A stretch of DNA of 42,294 nucleotides from Paracoccaceae bacterium (GTDB taxonomy: Bacteria; Pseudomonadota; Alphaproteobacteria; Rhodobacterales; Rhodobacteraceae), in NCBI GenBank assembly GCA_026419405.1, contig JANZZL010000024.1:1-42294 (forward strand), written 5' to 3'. Each line of letters begins with the position of its first letter. Position 1 is the stretch's first letter. The position numbers were made by a program, and so were the translations under genes. Shown here piece by piece: positions 27,540-36,581 of the stretch. Under the pieces are notes generated by a model, which saw nothing but the letters and a program-made list of their open reading frames with translations, had not been told where the DNA came from and ran no database searches.

Positions 27540-28757
27540 ATGTCCAGCCGCCCCGCGGTCCGCTTCCTCGACCGCTCCACCCCGCCGCACATCATGACGC
27601 TCGTCCTGCTCGCCGGGCTCGGGGCGCTGTCGATGAACATCTTCCTGCCCTCGCTGCCGGCGATGGCCGAGCATTTCCGCACCGACTACCGCCTGATCCA
27701 GCTCTCGGTCGCGCTCTACCTCGGCGTGAACGCGGTGCTGCAGGTGTTCATCGGCCCGGTCTCCGACCGCTTCGGGCGCCGGCCGGTGATGCTCGCCGCG
27801 ATCGGCATCTTCCTTCTCGCCACGCTCGGAACCCTGCTTGCGCCGACGGTCGAGCTGTTCCTCGCCTTCCGCGCGCTCCAGGCGGTGATCGTGGCGGGGC
27901 TGGTGATCGGGCGGGCGGTGGTGCGCGACATGGTGCCGCAGGAGGAGGCGGCCTCGATGATCGGCTACGTCACCATGGGCATGGCCGTGGTGCCGATGGT
28001 CGGCCCGATGATCGGCGGCGCACTCGAGGAGGCCTTCTCGTGGCAGGCGAGCTTCGTCCTGCTGTTCGTCTGCGGCCTGCTCACGCTCTGGCTCACCTGG
28101 GCCGACCAGGGCGAGACGGCGGTGCACCGCTCGGCAAGCTTCGCCGAACAGTTCCGCCAGTATCCCGAGCTTCTCGCCTCGCCGCGCTTCTGGGGCTACT
28201 GCCTGACGGCGGCCTTCGCCTCGGGCGCGTTCTTCGCCTATCTCGGCGGTGCGCCCTTCGTCGGCTCCGAGGTCTACCACCTCTCGCCGGCCGCGCTCGG
28301 CTTCTACTTCGGGGCACCCGCGCTCGGCTATGCGGCGGGCAACTTCCTCTCGGGGCGCTACTCGGTCCGCTTCGGGATCAACCGGATGGTGCTTGCGGGC
28401 TGCGTGCTGACCTGCGCGGGGCTTGCCGTCCTGCTGGCGGTCGAGCTCGCCGGGCCGCGGCATCCGGCGGTGTTCTTCGGCTTCATGACCTTCGTCGGCC
28501 TCGGCAACGGCATGGTGCTGCCGAACGCCACCGCCGGCATGCTCTCGGTCCGCCCCCGGCTCGCGGGCTCGGCCTCGGGCCTCGGCGGGGCGATCATGAT
28601 CGGCGGCGGCGCGGCGCTCTCGGCGCTGGCCGGCGCGCTGCTCACCCCCGGCACGGGGCCCTATCCGCTGCTCTGGCTGATGCTGGCGACCTCGGCGGCC
28701 TCGGTCGTCTCGATCCTCTACGTGATCCGGCGGGCGCGCGCGAAGGGTGTTGCCTGA
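27540..28757 (+). CDS. MFS exporter, Bcr/CflA type
   Basis: A 405-aa 12-helix drug:H+ antiporter-like protein. It shows the MFS motif A GPVSDRFGRRPVM between TM2 and TM3, the family opening LLAGLGALSMNIFLPSLPAMAEHF, and motif C-like GPMIGGALEEAFSW. Substrates of the family include bicyclomycin and other small drugs; the specificity here is unknown. Its stop lies 68 bp before pccR, in a region that contains the probable pccR operator. Confidence 0.9.
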   Translation: MSSRPAVRFLDRSTPPHIMTLVLLAGLGALSMNIFLPSLPAMAEHFRTDYRLIQLSVALYLGVNAVLQVFIGPVSDRFGRRPVMLAAIGIFLLATLGTLLAPTVELFLAFRALQAVIVAGLVIGRAVVRDMVPQEEAASMIGYVTMGMAVVPMVGPMIGGALEEAFSWQASFVLLFVCGLLTLWLTWADQGETAVHRSASFAEQFRQYPELLASPRFWGYCLTAAFASGAFFAYLGGAPFVGSEVYHLSPAALGFYFGAPALGYAAGNFLSGRYSVRFGINRMVLAGCVLTCAGLAVLLAVELAGPRHPAVFFGFMTFVGLGNGMVLPNATAGMLSVRPRLAGSASGLGGAIMIGGGAALSALAGALLTPGTGPYPLLWLMLATSAASVVSILYVIRRARAKGVA

Positions 28758-28762
28758 GCCGC

Positions 28763-28790
28763 TTTGCAAAGGCTAGTTTGCAGGCGCAAA
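28763..28790 (+). promoter_or_regulatory. PccR-type operator upstream of pccR
   Basis: TTTGCAAA (28763-28770) is followed after 6 bp by TTTGC-AGGC-GCAAA (28777-28790). The site lies between the exporter stop and the pccR start, where an autoregulatory operator is expected. Spacing differs from the N4 consensus known for PccR. Confidence 0.65.
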
Positions 28791-28825
28791 TCCGGGCGGC
28801 GCACGGGGGCGCGGACAGGCGCGCG

Positions 28826-30214
28826 ATGGCCACGCAGAAGCTCTATGCCGGCGTCAAGCTGCGCGAGACGCGCGCGCGGCTGGGGCTGACGCAGAAGGCC
28901 TTCGCCGAGAAGCTCGGCGTCTCGCTGCCCTACCTCAACCAGATGGAGAACAACCACCGGCCGGTCTCGGCCGGCGTGGTGCTGGCGCTGGCGCAGGAGT
29001 TCGGCTTCGACGTGACCGAGCTCTCGACCGGGGATGCCGAGCGGCTGGTCTCGGACCTGCGCGAGGCGCTCTCGGACCCCGTGCTTGCCGCGCCGCCGCC
29101 GCTCGCCGACCTGCGGCTTGCCGCCTCGAATGCGCCCGCGCTCGCCCGCGCGGTGCTCGACCTGCATCGCGCCTACCGCCGGACGCACGAGCGCCTGGCC
29201 TCGCTGGACGAGGCGCTGGCCAGGGAAGATGCGACATTGCAGCCCTCTCCATGGGAGGAGGTGCGCGATTTCTTTCACTATTGCGACAATTACCTCGATG
29301 CGGTCGATCGCGCCGCCGAACGCTTCGCCTGCCCCGACGGCGGCCGGGCCGACCCGGTGCCGCTGGCGGTCGCGGCGCTGGAGAAGGCGGGGCTGACGGT
29401 CGAGCTGGCCGACATCCCCGGCCTGCGCGCGGTGGAGGCGGGGCGGGTCAGGCTCTCCTCCCGCGCGGCGGCGCCGACGCGGGTGTTCCAGCTCCTCCAC
29501 CAGGTGGCGCTCGTCACCCAGGACGACCTGCTCGAGGCCACGCTCGACCTCGCCCGGTTCCAGTCGGAGACCGCGCGCGGCATCGCCAAGACGGGGCTGG
29601 CCAACTACTTCGCGGGCGCGGCGCTGCTGCCCTACCGCGCCTTCCTGGAGGCGGCGCGCGCCGAGCGGCACGACATCGAGCGGCTCGCCGACCTCTTCGG
29701 CGCCTCGATCGAGCAGGTGGCGCACCGCCTCTCGACCCTCCAGCGGCCGGGCGCCAAGGGGGTGCCCTTCTTCTTCGTGCGGGTGGATCAGGCGGGCACG
29801 ATCACCAAGCGGCATTCGGCCACGCGGCTCCAGTTCGCGCGCTTCGGCGGGGCCTGCCCGCTGTGGAACGTGCACCGCGCCTTCGAGGCGCCGGGCCGCT
29901 TCCTGCGCCAGCTCGCCGAGACGCCGGACGGCGTGCGCTACCTCTGCCTGGCGCGCGAGGTCTCCAAGCCCGGCGGTGCCTGGGGCGCGCCGGTCCGGCG
30001 CTTCGCGATCGGCCTCGGCTGCGAGATCCGCCACGCGCGCGAGCTGGTCTATGCCGACGACCTCGACCTCGGCCGCGGCTTCGAGCCGATCGGGATCTCC
30101 TGCCGGATCTGCGAGCGCGCCGGCTGCCACCAGCGCTCGGTCCCGCCGCTGGAGCGCCGGCTCAGGATCGACCCCGACCGCCGCGGCCTGCTGCCCTACG
30201 AGGTCGAGACCTGA
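28826..30214 (+). CDS. pccR: PccR/ScfR-family regulator of propionyl-CoA metabolism
   Basis: A 462-aa cytosolic regulator. The N-terminal XRE helix-turn-helix is at about residues 8-62 (KLRETRARLGLTQKAFAEKLGVSLPYLNQMENN). A central DUF955-like region (about 150-300; ARFQSETARGIAKTGLANYFAGAALLPY) lacks a peptidase HExxH. The C-terminal domain ends with a Cys cluster CRICERAGCHQR. This is the short-chain fatty acyl-CoA regulator architecture; PccR of R. sphaeroides senses propionyl-CoA-related metabolites and activates pccB. The nearby pcc genes and TTTGCAAA sites support the name. Confidence 0.9.
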   Translation: MATQKLYAGVKLRETRARLGLTQKAFAEKLGVSLPYLNQMENNHRPVSAGVVLALAQEFGFDVTELSTGDAERLVSDLREALSDPVLAAPPPLADLRLAASNAPALARAVLDLHRAYRRTHERLASLDEALAREDATLQPSPWEEVRDFFHYCDNYLDAVDRAAERFACPDGGRADPVPLAVAALEKAGLTVELADIPGLRAVEAGRVRLSSRAAAPTRVFQLLHQVALVTQDDLLEATLDLARFQSETARGIAKTGLANYFAGAALLPYRAFLEAARAERHDIERLADLFGASIEQVAHRLSTLQRPGAKGVPFFFVRVDQAGTITKRHSATRLQFARFGGACPLWNVHRAFEAPGRFLRQLAETPDGVRYLCLAREVSKPGGAWGAPVRRFAIGLGCEIRHARELVYADDLDLGRGFEPIGISCRICERAGCHQRSVPPLERRLRIDPDRRGLLPYEVET

Positions 30215-30224
30215 GGGCCGCGGA

Positions 30225-30285
30225 GGGGGGCTCTGCCCCCGCCGCCTGGCGGCGGCTCCCCCGGAGTATTTGGGGGCCGAAAGTG
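30225..30285 (+). repeat. Dispersed intergenic repeat, copy B
   Basis: GGGGGGCTCTGCCCCC, a GCCGCC/GGCGGC hairpin, then CCCCCGGAGTATTTGG and GGGCCGAAAGTG. It has the same layout as copy A at 2766-2834. It lies between the convergent pccR and ThDP-enzyme genes, so a terminator role is plausible. Confidence 0.6.
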
Positions 30286-30299
30286 GGCCGGGCCGCGGC

Positions 30300-31889
30300 T
30301 CAGGCGAGGCCGGGGCGCATGCGGATCAGCGTGGGCCCCGGCGCGGCGAGCGCCCGGCCGACCGCCTCGGCGAGCGCGGCGGGCGAGCGCGGCTCCTCGG
30401 CGAGGGCGCCCCAGGCGCGGGCGAGGGCGGGGAAGTCGGGGTTGCGCAGCCGCACCGCCGTCGGCGCGATCTGGGCGCCGACCATGCTCGCCTCGATCTC
30501 GCCGAGGCGGTCGTTGTCCCACAGCAGGATGGGCAGCGGCAGGCCGAGCTCGACCGCCGTGCCGAGTTCCTGGACGGTGTACTGGAAGCCGTAGTCGCCG
30601 GCGATGGCGACCACGGGACGCTCCGGCAGGCCGACCTTGCCGCCGATGGCCGCCGGCAGCGCGTAGCCGAGCGTGCCGAAGCCGAAGGGGTGGTGCCAGA
30701 GCCCGGGGGCGGGCAGGTCCCAGACCTCCTTCGCGGCATAGGCGAACTGGGTCATGTCGGAATAGATCACCGTATCGGCCGGCAGCGCCTGCCGCAGCAC
30801 CTCGCAGACCGGCAGGATGCCGGGGCGCTCGGCATCGATCTCGGCGCGCCAGCGCGCGCGCAGGGCGGCGCATTCCACCGCCGTCCAGCCCGGCGGCGCC
30901 TGCCGGTCGCCCAGCGCCTCCTCGAGCGCGGCGCAGAAGGCCCGGGCGTCGGCGCGGATCGTGTAGGAGGAGCGCGCCCGGTCGACCGGCGCGTCGGCAT
31001 CGGTATCGACCCGGATCATGCGGCCCGTGTGGCCGAGCTCCTCGCGCCAGAGGTCGACCTCGGAGAGACGCGAGCCGATGACGAGCACGACATCGGCCGA
31101 GGCGATGACCTCGCGGCTTCCGGGGCGGGCCAGCATGGCGCCGAGCCAGAGCGGATAGGCGGGATCCACCGTGCCGCGGCCGGCGTAGGTGGTGAAGGCG
31201 GCCGCGCCGAGCCGCGGCAGCAGGCGGCGGATCTCGGCCGCGGCCTGCGCCGCGCCGCCGCCGAGGATCACCAGCGGCCGCCGCGCCCGGCCGAGCAGCG
31301 CCGCGGCGGCGAGCACGTTCTGCGGGTCGGGCAGCAGGCGGCCCTCGGCGGGGGTCTCCTCGGGCCAGGGCGGCGCGGGCGCGGCGAGCAGCCCGACCGG
31401 GATCTGCACGTGCTTCGGCCCGCGGCGGCCGGCGCGGAACTCGCGGAAGGCCTGCCCGATCAGGCGGTAGGCGCCCTCGACATCGGCCGCCGTGCGCGAC
31501 CAGTCGGCCACGGTGGCCGCCGCGCCCTCCTGATCCTTCATCTCGTGCAGCTTGCCCTTGCCGGCGCCGGCATCGCCGGGATCGAGGCAGGACGAGATCA
31601 CCAGCATCGGCACGCTGTCGCTGAGCGCCTGGCCCATCGGCGTCAGGATGTTGGTGAGCCCCGGCCCGGTGATCACGAAGGCCACGCCGGGCCGCCCGGT
31701 GGCGCGGGCGTAGCCGTCGGCCATGAAGCCCGCGCCCTGTTCGTGGCGCGTCAGGACATGGCGCAGGCCCGCCTCGGCAAGGCCGCGGTAGAGCTCCTGG
31801 TTGTGCACGCCGGGCACGCCGAAGACGACCTCGACCCCCTGCGCGCGCAGGAGGTGCGAGATCTGCTGGCCGAGGGGGCGGGTTCGCAT
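30300..31889 (-). CDS. ThDP-dependent decarboxylase/synthase-like enzyme
   Basis: A 529-aa enzyme of the acetolactate synthase/pyruvate decarboxylase superfamily. It shows the N-terminal PYR domain with the cofactor-activating Glu in TRHEQGAGFMADGYAR, a central domain, and a C-terminal PP domain at AGDYGFQYTVQELGTAV...WDND. The usual GDG...NN ThDP-binding motif is GDY...DN. The opening VFGVPGVHNQELYRGL resembles 5-guanidino-2-oxopentanoate decarboxylase (AruI type) more than ilvB, but that is an inference. Its ATG overlaps the trkH stop by one base. Confidence 0.8.
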   Translation of the reverse strand: MRTRPLGQQISHLLRAQGVEVVFGVPGVHNQELYRGLAEAGLRHVLTRHEQGAGFMADGYARATGRPGVAFVITGPGLTNILTPMGQALSDSVPMLVISSCLDPGDAGAGKGKLHEMKDQEGAAATVADWSRTAADVEGAYRLIGQAFREFRAGRRGPKHVQIPVGLLAAPAPPWPEETPAEGRLLPDPQNVLAAAALLGRARRPLVILGGGAAQAAAEIRRLLPRLGAAAFTTYAGRGTVDPAYPLWLGAMLARPGSREVIASADVVLVIGSRLSEVDLWREELGHTGRMIRVDTDADAPVDRARSSYTIRADARAFCAALEEALGDRQAPPGWTAVECAALRARWRAEIDAERPGILPVCEVLRQALPADTVIYSDMTQFAYAAKEVWDLPAPGLWHHPFGFGTLGYALPAAIGGKVGLPERPVVAIAGDYGFQYTVQELGTAVELGLPLPILLWDNDRLGEIEASMVGAQIAPTAVRLRNPDFPALARAWGALAEEPRSPAALAEAVGRALAAPGPTLIRMRPGLA

Positions 31890-33337
31890 CAGACTCTCCA
31901 GAAGCGGACGGTGAAGATCGCGTAGACGACGAGCAGCTCGAGCCGCCCGGCCAGCATGCCGAAGACCAGGATCCACTTGGCCGCGTCGTTGAGCAGCGCG
32001 AAGTTGCCGGCCGGCCCGATCGTCGGGCCGAGGCCGGGGCCGATGTTGGCGATCGCGGTCGCCGCGCCCGAGAGCGAGGTCACGAAGTCGAGCCCGGTCA
32101 TCCCGAGCGCGACCGACATCACCCCGATCGAGACCACGAAGATCACGAAGAACGACATGATCGAGGCCAGCACCTCCTGCGGGACGGGCCGGCCCTCGAA
32201 GCGCGGCAGGAAGACGCCCGAGGGGCTGTGGATGCGGCGGATCTGCGCGCCGATGGCCGAGAACAGGATCTGGTAGCGGAACACCTTGACCGAGCAGCAG
32301 GTGGAGCCCGCGCAGCCGCCGACGAGGCCGAGGAAGAAGAACACGACGACCGGGAACGCGCCCCAGAGCTGGTAGTCGACCGAGGCGTAGCCGGTGCCGG
32401 TGATGATCGAGGTGACGTTGAAGATGGCCTCGCGGAAGGCGTGTTCGGGACGGTCGCCGTTGGCGAGCATCCGGTAGGCGGTGATCGCCAGCGTGACGAC
32501 GAGGATCACCGCGAGGAAGGCGCGGATCTGGCTGTCGTGCAGCAGCGGCCGCGCCGTGCCGGCGGCGAACTGGACGAAGCGCACGAAGGGCAGGCTCGCC
32601 AGCACCATGAACAGGGCCGACACGTATTCGGCCGGGCCCTGGAAGGCGCCGAACGAGGCGTCGCGGGTCGAGAAGCCCCCGGTCGAGAGCGTGGTGAGCG
32701 CGTGGTTGACGGCATCGAAGGCGCTCATGCCGACGACCGCGTAGGCGAAGGCGCAGGCGACCGTGAGCGCGACGTAGATCGCCGAGATCCGCCCGGCGAT
32801 CTCGGCCGCCCGGGGCAGGATCTTGCCCATCGTCTCGAAGGCCTCGGAGCGGAAGATCTGCATGCCGCCGATGCGCAGCTCGGGCAGGAACACCATCGCC
32901 ACGACGATGATCCCGATGCCGCCGAACCACTGCAGCATGGAGCGCCAGAGCAGGAGCCCCTCGGGCAGCCGGTCGAGGCCGGTGAACACGGTCGATCCGG
33001 TCGTGGTCAGGCCCGACATCGCCTCGAAGACGGCATCGACCGGGCGCGCCGCGGTGACGCCGAGCATGAAGGGAATCGAACCGAAGGCAGGCAGGGCGAC
33101 CCAGACGGCAGTGGTCAGCAGGAAGGTCTGCTGGAGCGTCAGCCGCGCCGAGACCGCGTTCGCCGAGGCGAGCGCGATGAGGGCGCCCGACAGCGCGGTG
33201 ACCACGGCGCTCTGGAGGAACACGTGCCAGTGGCCGTTCCCGGATGCCAGGTCCAGCGCCATCGGGACGAGCATCGTCGCGCCGAGCGCCGCGACGAGGA
33301 GGCCGATGACATATCCCACGGGGCGCAGGTCGGGCAT
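31889..33337 (-). CDS. trkH: Potassium uptake protein TrkH
   Basis: A 482-aa inner-membrane K+ translocating subunit. The four pore loops are visible: LTTTGSTV (about residues 110-117), LSTGGFST (about 218-225), ITGTGYAS (about 312-319) and NIGPGLG (about 427-433). The M-P-M repeats and length fit TrkH. No trkA, which encodes the regulatory subunit, lies in this window. The gene is followed with a TGATG overlap by a ThDP enzyme, an unusual partner. Confidence 0.94.
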   Translation of the reverse strand: MPDLRPVGYVIGLLVAALGATMLVPMALDLASGNGHWHVFLQSAVVTALSGALIALASANAVSARLTLQQTFLLTTAVWVALPAFGSIPFMLGVTAARPVDAVFEAMSGLTTTGSTVFTGLDRLPEGLLLWRSMLQWFGGIGIIVVAMVFLPELRIGGMQIFRSEAFETMGKILPRAAEIAGRISAIYVALTVACAFAYAVVGMSAFDAVNHALTTLSTGGFSTRDASFGAFQGPAEYVSALFMVLASLPFVRFVQFAAGTARPLLHDSQIRAFLAVILVVTLAITAYRMLANGDRPEHAFREAIFNVTSIITGTGYASVDYQLWGAFPVVVFFFLGLVGGCAGSTCCSVKVFRYQILFSAIGAQIRRIHSPSGVFLPRFEGRPVPQEVLASIMSFFVIFVVSIGVMSVALGMTGLDFVTSLSGAATAIANIGPGLGPTIGPAGNFALLNDAAKWILVFGMLAGRLELLVVYAIFTVRFWRV

Positions 33338-33415
33338 GGGGGCGAGGCTTGGCCACGCGCCCCGCGGGTGTCAAGGCGCCGCCGCGGCCGGGCGCGGCGG
33401 AGCGGGGCCGCACGG

Positions 33416-33503
33416 GCCGCTCCGGGGGCGCGCGGGCGATGCTTGGCCGGGGTTCCCCGGCAGAGGTGGCTCGCCGGCCGGTCCGGGGGCGCGCGGGCGA
33501 TGC
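33416..33503. repeat. 27-bp direct repeat pair upstream of trkH
   Basis: Two copies at 33416-33442 and 33477-33503 differ at one of 27 bases; the 22-base core starts TCCGGGGGCGCGC and ends GGGCGATGC. They are 61 bp apart, not a multiple of three, in the non-coding region between trkH and the small membrane protein. Confidence 0.6.
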
Positions 33504-33607
33504 GGTCGGCGACCCGCCGCCCGGCCGGCCCGGTATCGTTTCCGATCAGGGGACGAAGATGCTATCCTGCGCGGACTTCCCCTGCCCGCTCGACGGTCCG
33601 GACGGCG

Positions 33608-33793
33608 ATGCTTCTCGAACTCTCCCTCGTGCTGCTCGTGCTGGCCTTCCTGATGTGGCTGTCGCGCAGGCACTTCCGGGCGCTCCGCCGGCGGCGCGAG
33701 GAGCGTGCGCGCCGCGCGCTCGCCGCACAGATCGACTGGAACCGGCCGGCGCGGCGGCGCCAGAAGCCCGGCGGGCGGCAGTACCGGGGCTGA
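33608..33793 (+). CDS. Small single-pass membrane protein
   Basis: A 61-aa candidate with one hydrophobic helix (MLLELSLVLLVLAFLMWL, residues 1-18) followed by a strongly basic cytoplasmic tail (SRRHFRALRRRREERARR and RQKPGGRQYRG). It is not part of a larger recognised gene and lies alone between trkH and folE2. The Shine-Dalgarno sequence is weak. The helix-plus-basic-tail pattern is sensible for a real protein, but a chance frame in GC-rich DNA remains possible. Confidence 0.45.
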   Translation: MLLELSLVLLVLAFLMWLSRRHFRALRRRREERARRALAAQIDWNRPARRRQKPGGRQYRG

Positions 33794-34114
33794 CCGGCCC
33801 GGCCGGGCCGCGGCACCGGTCGTCCGTGGTTCATCGGGCAGGCGCGATCATCGCCGTCTGGCGATGCCGCCGGGGCCGGCGCAGGCGACGGCCGGGGGCG
33901 CCGCTGCCGCGCGAGCACGCGCCGGGGCCGCTCCGCATCGCGCGCATCCTGCATCTCGCCCCGGCATCTGCCGCGCGCGGCGGGCGCCTCGGTCATCCCG
34001 GCAGGACGTGGCCCCGCGGCGTGCCCTGCCGGTGGCGGCGGCTCGGCGCCCTCCGGGCCCGCGGCCCCGCGGCCGGACCGCGGCCCCGCCGCCCGGCCCT
34101 GCCGCCCGGTCCGG
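33794..34114. other. Intergenic stretch downstream of folE2
   Basis: 321 bp of GC-rich sequence with several short self-complementary runs (CCGCGGCC-type near 34060-34100). Frames are low-complexity. I see no terminator with a T-tract and no gene. Confidence 0.4.
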
Positions 34115-35215
34115 TCAGCCGACGTGGAACAGCGTGGCGAAGAGCCGCGGATCGAGGCTCTGCGCCGCGAAGGTCTCGCCCTCGGTCAGCACGCTCACCG
34201 CATCGTGGCTGTGCAGGCTCTCCTGGTGACTCGCCACCACGCGGAAGTCGCCCACGCGCGCATCCGCCTCGAGCCGCGCGGCGAAGAGCCGGGCCGCATC
34301 CTCGACGAAGATCGGGTTCGCGGCATTGAGCTCGGCGAAGGCCTGCTCGTCCTCGCGCTTGACCATGACCTGCGTCTCGGTCGGGACCGCCGACCGGCAG
34401 AGATCGATCAGGTCCTCGAACCACAGGCATTCGCCGGGCAGGATCTCGACCGAGATGCGCGCGACCGAGCGCTGCGAATGCGGCGTGGCGAGCTGGCCGC
34501 GCGTCCGCCGGGCGTGTTCGGACAGCTCCAGCGAGCAGGGGCAGGTCGAGGAATAGACGTAGTCGAGATGCATGATCTTGCGCCGCAGCCCGGCGGTCTC
34601 GACCAGTTCCAGCGCGATGTCGTAGTACTGCCAGCCCGCGAGCCCCGAGCGCAGCGAGCGGACCTGCACCGGGAAGGAGAAGCGCATCTGGATGCGGGCG
34701 TCGAAGCTGCCGAGATCGGCCTTGTAGTCGTCGAGCGCGGCCTCGATCGTGCCGAAGGAGAAGGTGCGCTCGGCATGGCGGTAGAACGAGCGCATGATGC
34801 GGCTCATGTTGATGCCCTTCTTCTCGGCATCGAGGCTGACCGTGCCCGTCACCGAGGTTTCGAGCGTCACGTCGCCGTTGTCGCGGGTGTGGAAGCGGAT
34901 CGGCAGGCGGAAGTTCGAGATGCCGACGTGCTGGATCACCCGGCGGGCGCCCCGGATCAGGCTCTCGGGGCCGTTCTGGAGGTCGGGGAGGGTGGCCCGG
35001 TAGGCCTCGGTCGCCTCGAAGTCCTCGGGATAGGCGCGCGCCAGCGCGGGGTAGTCGGAGACCGCGCGTCCGGGCAGGATGCGGGCGACCATCGGATCGA
35101 GCGTCTCGATCTCGGCCTCGGAGGCGGCGGCGGCCCAGCGCCTGAGCAGCCCGAGCGCGCGGGCGGCCTCCTCGCGGGTCGGCTCGCGTTCGAAATCGGT
35201 CGAATGGACGTTCAC
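34115..35215 (-). CDS. folE2: GTP cyclohydrolase FolE2 (type IB)
   Basis: A 366-aa enzyme that converts GTP to dihydroneopterin triphosphate for folate and related pterins. It shows the tunnelling-fold sequence of COG1469: LRSGLAGWQYYDIALELVE, YSSTCPCSLELSEHA with the active-site Cys, PHSQRSVARISVE, and a C-terminal SHQESLHSHDAVSVL. I start at GTG 35215 (VNVHSTDFEREPTREEA), with AGGGGG 5 nt before it. A further GTG at 35233 would add six residues. A T-less hairpin at 35246-35267 lies between it and metZ. FolE2 is often used when Zn is scarce; no Zur site was recognised. Confidence 0.93.
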   Translation of the reverse strand: MNVHSTDFEREPTREEAARALGLLRRWAAAASEAEIETLDPMVARILPGRAVSDYPALARAYPEDFEATEAYRATLPDLQNGPESLIRGARRVIQHVGISNFRLPIRFHTRDNGDVTLETSVTGTVSLDAEKKGINMSRIMRSFYRHAERTFSFGTIEAALDDYKADLGSFDARIQMRFSFPVQVRSLRSGLAGWQYYDIALELVETAGLRRKIMHLDYVYSSTCPCSLELSEHARRTRGQLATPHSQRSVARISVEILPGECLWFEDLIDLCRSAVPTETQVMVKREDEQAFAELNAANPIFVEDAARLFAARLEADARVGDFRVVASHQESLHSHDAVSVLTEGETFAAQSLDPRLFATLFHVG

Positions 35216-35344
35216 CTCGGCCCCCTGTCTCACGGCGTTCCGGCGGGGCCGCGCGGCGCCGCGGCCCGCCCTCGTTGCATGCCTTCTACGGCCGCGGGCC
35301 TCCGCCGGATCAGCCGCCCCGGCCGCGGCGCCGCGAACCGCCGC

Positions 35345-36520
35345 TCAGGCCCGGTCGAGCGCGGCGTGCAGGTCGGCGATGAGGTCGCCCGAATCCTCCA
35401 GCCCCAGCGACAGCCGGATCAGGCCGGGGGTGATGCCGAGCGCCTCCTTCTGTTCCTGCGGCAGGCGCTGGTGCGTGGTGGTCGCGGGATGCGTGGCGAT
35501 GGTCCTGGCGTCGCCGAGGTTGTTGGAGATCTTCGCGATCCTCAGGGCATTGAGGAAGCGGAAGGCCGCCTCCTTCCCGCCCTTCACCTCGAAGGCGACG
35601 AGCGTGCCCCCCGAGCCCATCTGCGCCATGGCGAGCGCATGCTGCGGGTGGCTCGGCAAGCCGGGATGCAGCACCCGAGTCACCTTCGGATGCCCCTCGA
35701 GCGCGCGCGCCACGGCCAGCGCGGTCTCGGCCATCGCCCGGCAGCGCAGGTCGAGCGTGGCCAGGCCGTTGAGGTGCAGCCAGGCGGTGAAGGGGGACAT
35801 GCTGCCGCCGGTGTGCTTCATGTAGGGTTCCAGCACCTTGCGGATGAAGGCGCGGCTGCCGCAGACCACCCCGCCCAGCGCGCGGCCCTGGCCGTCGATG
35901 TGCTTGGTCGTGGAATAGACCACCGCATCCGCCCCCTGCCCGACCGCGCGGGAGAAGACCGGCGTGGCGAAGACGTTGTCGCAGATCACCAGCGCGCCGG
36001 CGGCATGGGCGATCTCGGCCACCGCGCGGATGTCCACGAGCTCGAGCGTCGGGTTCGACATCGATTCGAAGAACACCGCCTTCGTCCCCGGCCCGACCGC
36101 GGCGCGCCACTGGTCGAGGTCGGCGCCATCGACGAAGCTCACGCGCACCCCGAAGCGCGGCAGCACCTCCTCGAGCACGTAGAGGCAGGAGCCGAACAGC
36201 GCGCGGGACGAGACCACGTGATCCCCCGCCCGCAGCATCGACATCAGCACCCCCGAGACCGCCGCCATGCCGGAGGCGGTGGCGAAGGCGTCCTCGGTGC
36301 CCTCCAGCGCGGCGATGCGTTCCTCGAACATCCGCGTCGTGGGGTTGCCGTAGCGGGCATAGATGAACTCGTCGGGCCCGGCCTCGAGAAAGCGCGCCTC
36401 GGCGGCCTCGGCGGTGTCGTAGACGAAGCCCTGGGTCAGGAAGATCGCCTCGGCCATCTCGCCATACTGGCTGCGGCGGCTGCCCTCGTGCACCGCCCTG
36501 GTCCGCGCTTTCCAGTCCAT
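35345..36520 (-). CDS. metZ: O-succinylhomoserine sulfhydrylase
   Basis: A 391-aa PLP enzyme of the Cys/Met gamma-family that makes homocysteine from O-succinylhomoserine and sulfide. Key segments are YARYGNPTTRMFEERIAALEG, SGMAAVSGVLM, ESMSNPTLELVDI, the PLP Lys in VYSTTKHIDGQGR and the terminal GLIRLSLGLEDSGDLIADL. GGAGG 6 nt before the ATG at 36520 rules against the ATG at 36535. A SAM-II riboswitch lies in the leader, so expression should fall when S-adenosylmethionine is abundant. Confidence 0.94.
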   Translation of the reverse strand: MDWKARTRAVHEGSRRSQYGEMAEAIFLTQGFVYDTAEAAEARFLEAGPDEFIYARYGNPTTRMFEERIAALEGTEDAFATASGMAAVSGVLMSMLRAGDHVVSSRALFGSCLYVLEEVLPRFGVRVSFVDGADLDQWRAAVGPGTKAVFFESMSNPTLELVDIRAVAEIAHAAGALVICDNVFATPVFSRAVGQGADAVVYSTTKHIDGQGRALGGVVCGSRAFIRKVLEPYMKHTGGSMSPFTAWLHLNGLATLDLRCRAMAETALAVARALEGHPKVTRVLHPGLPSHPQHALAMAQMGSGGTLVAFEVKGGKEAAFRFLNALRIAKISNNLGDARTIATHPATTTHQRLPQEQKEALGITPGLIRLSLGLEDSGDLIADLHAALDRA

Positions 36521-36543
36521 GACGCCCTCCGGCACAAGACAAA

Positions 36544-36571
36544 GCCCCCGGACCGGAAAGAGGCCGGGGGC
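36544..36571 (-). terminator. Hairpin downstream of the SAM-II aptamer
   Basis: GCCCCCGG and CCGGGGGC pair in the metZ leader and are followed on the minus strand by TTTGTCTTG. It lies between the aptamer and the ribosome-binding site and is probably the expression platform. Confidence 0.6.
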
Positions 36572-36581
36572 GCGCCCTGAT

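Noticed and set aside
33562-33996. Possible 144-aa minus-strand gene in the folE2-trkH gap
   Set aside because: The product is Arg/Pro-rich low complexity, antisense to the better small membrane protein candidate, and has no ribosome-binding site.
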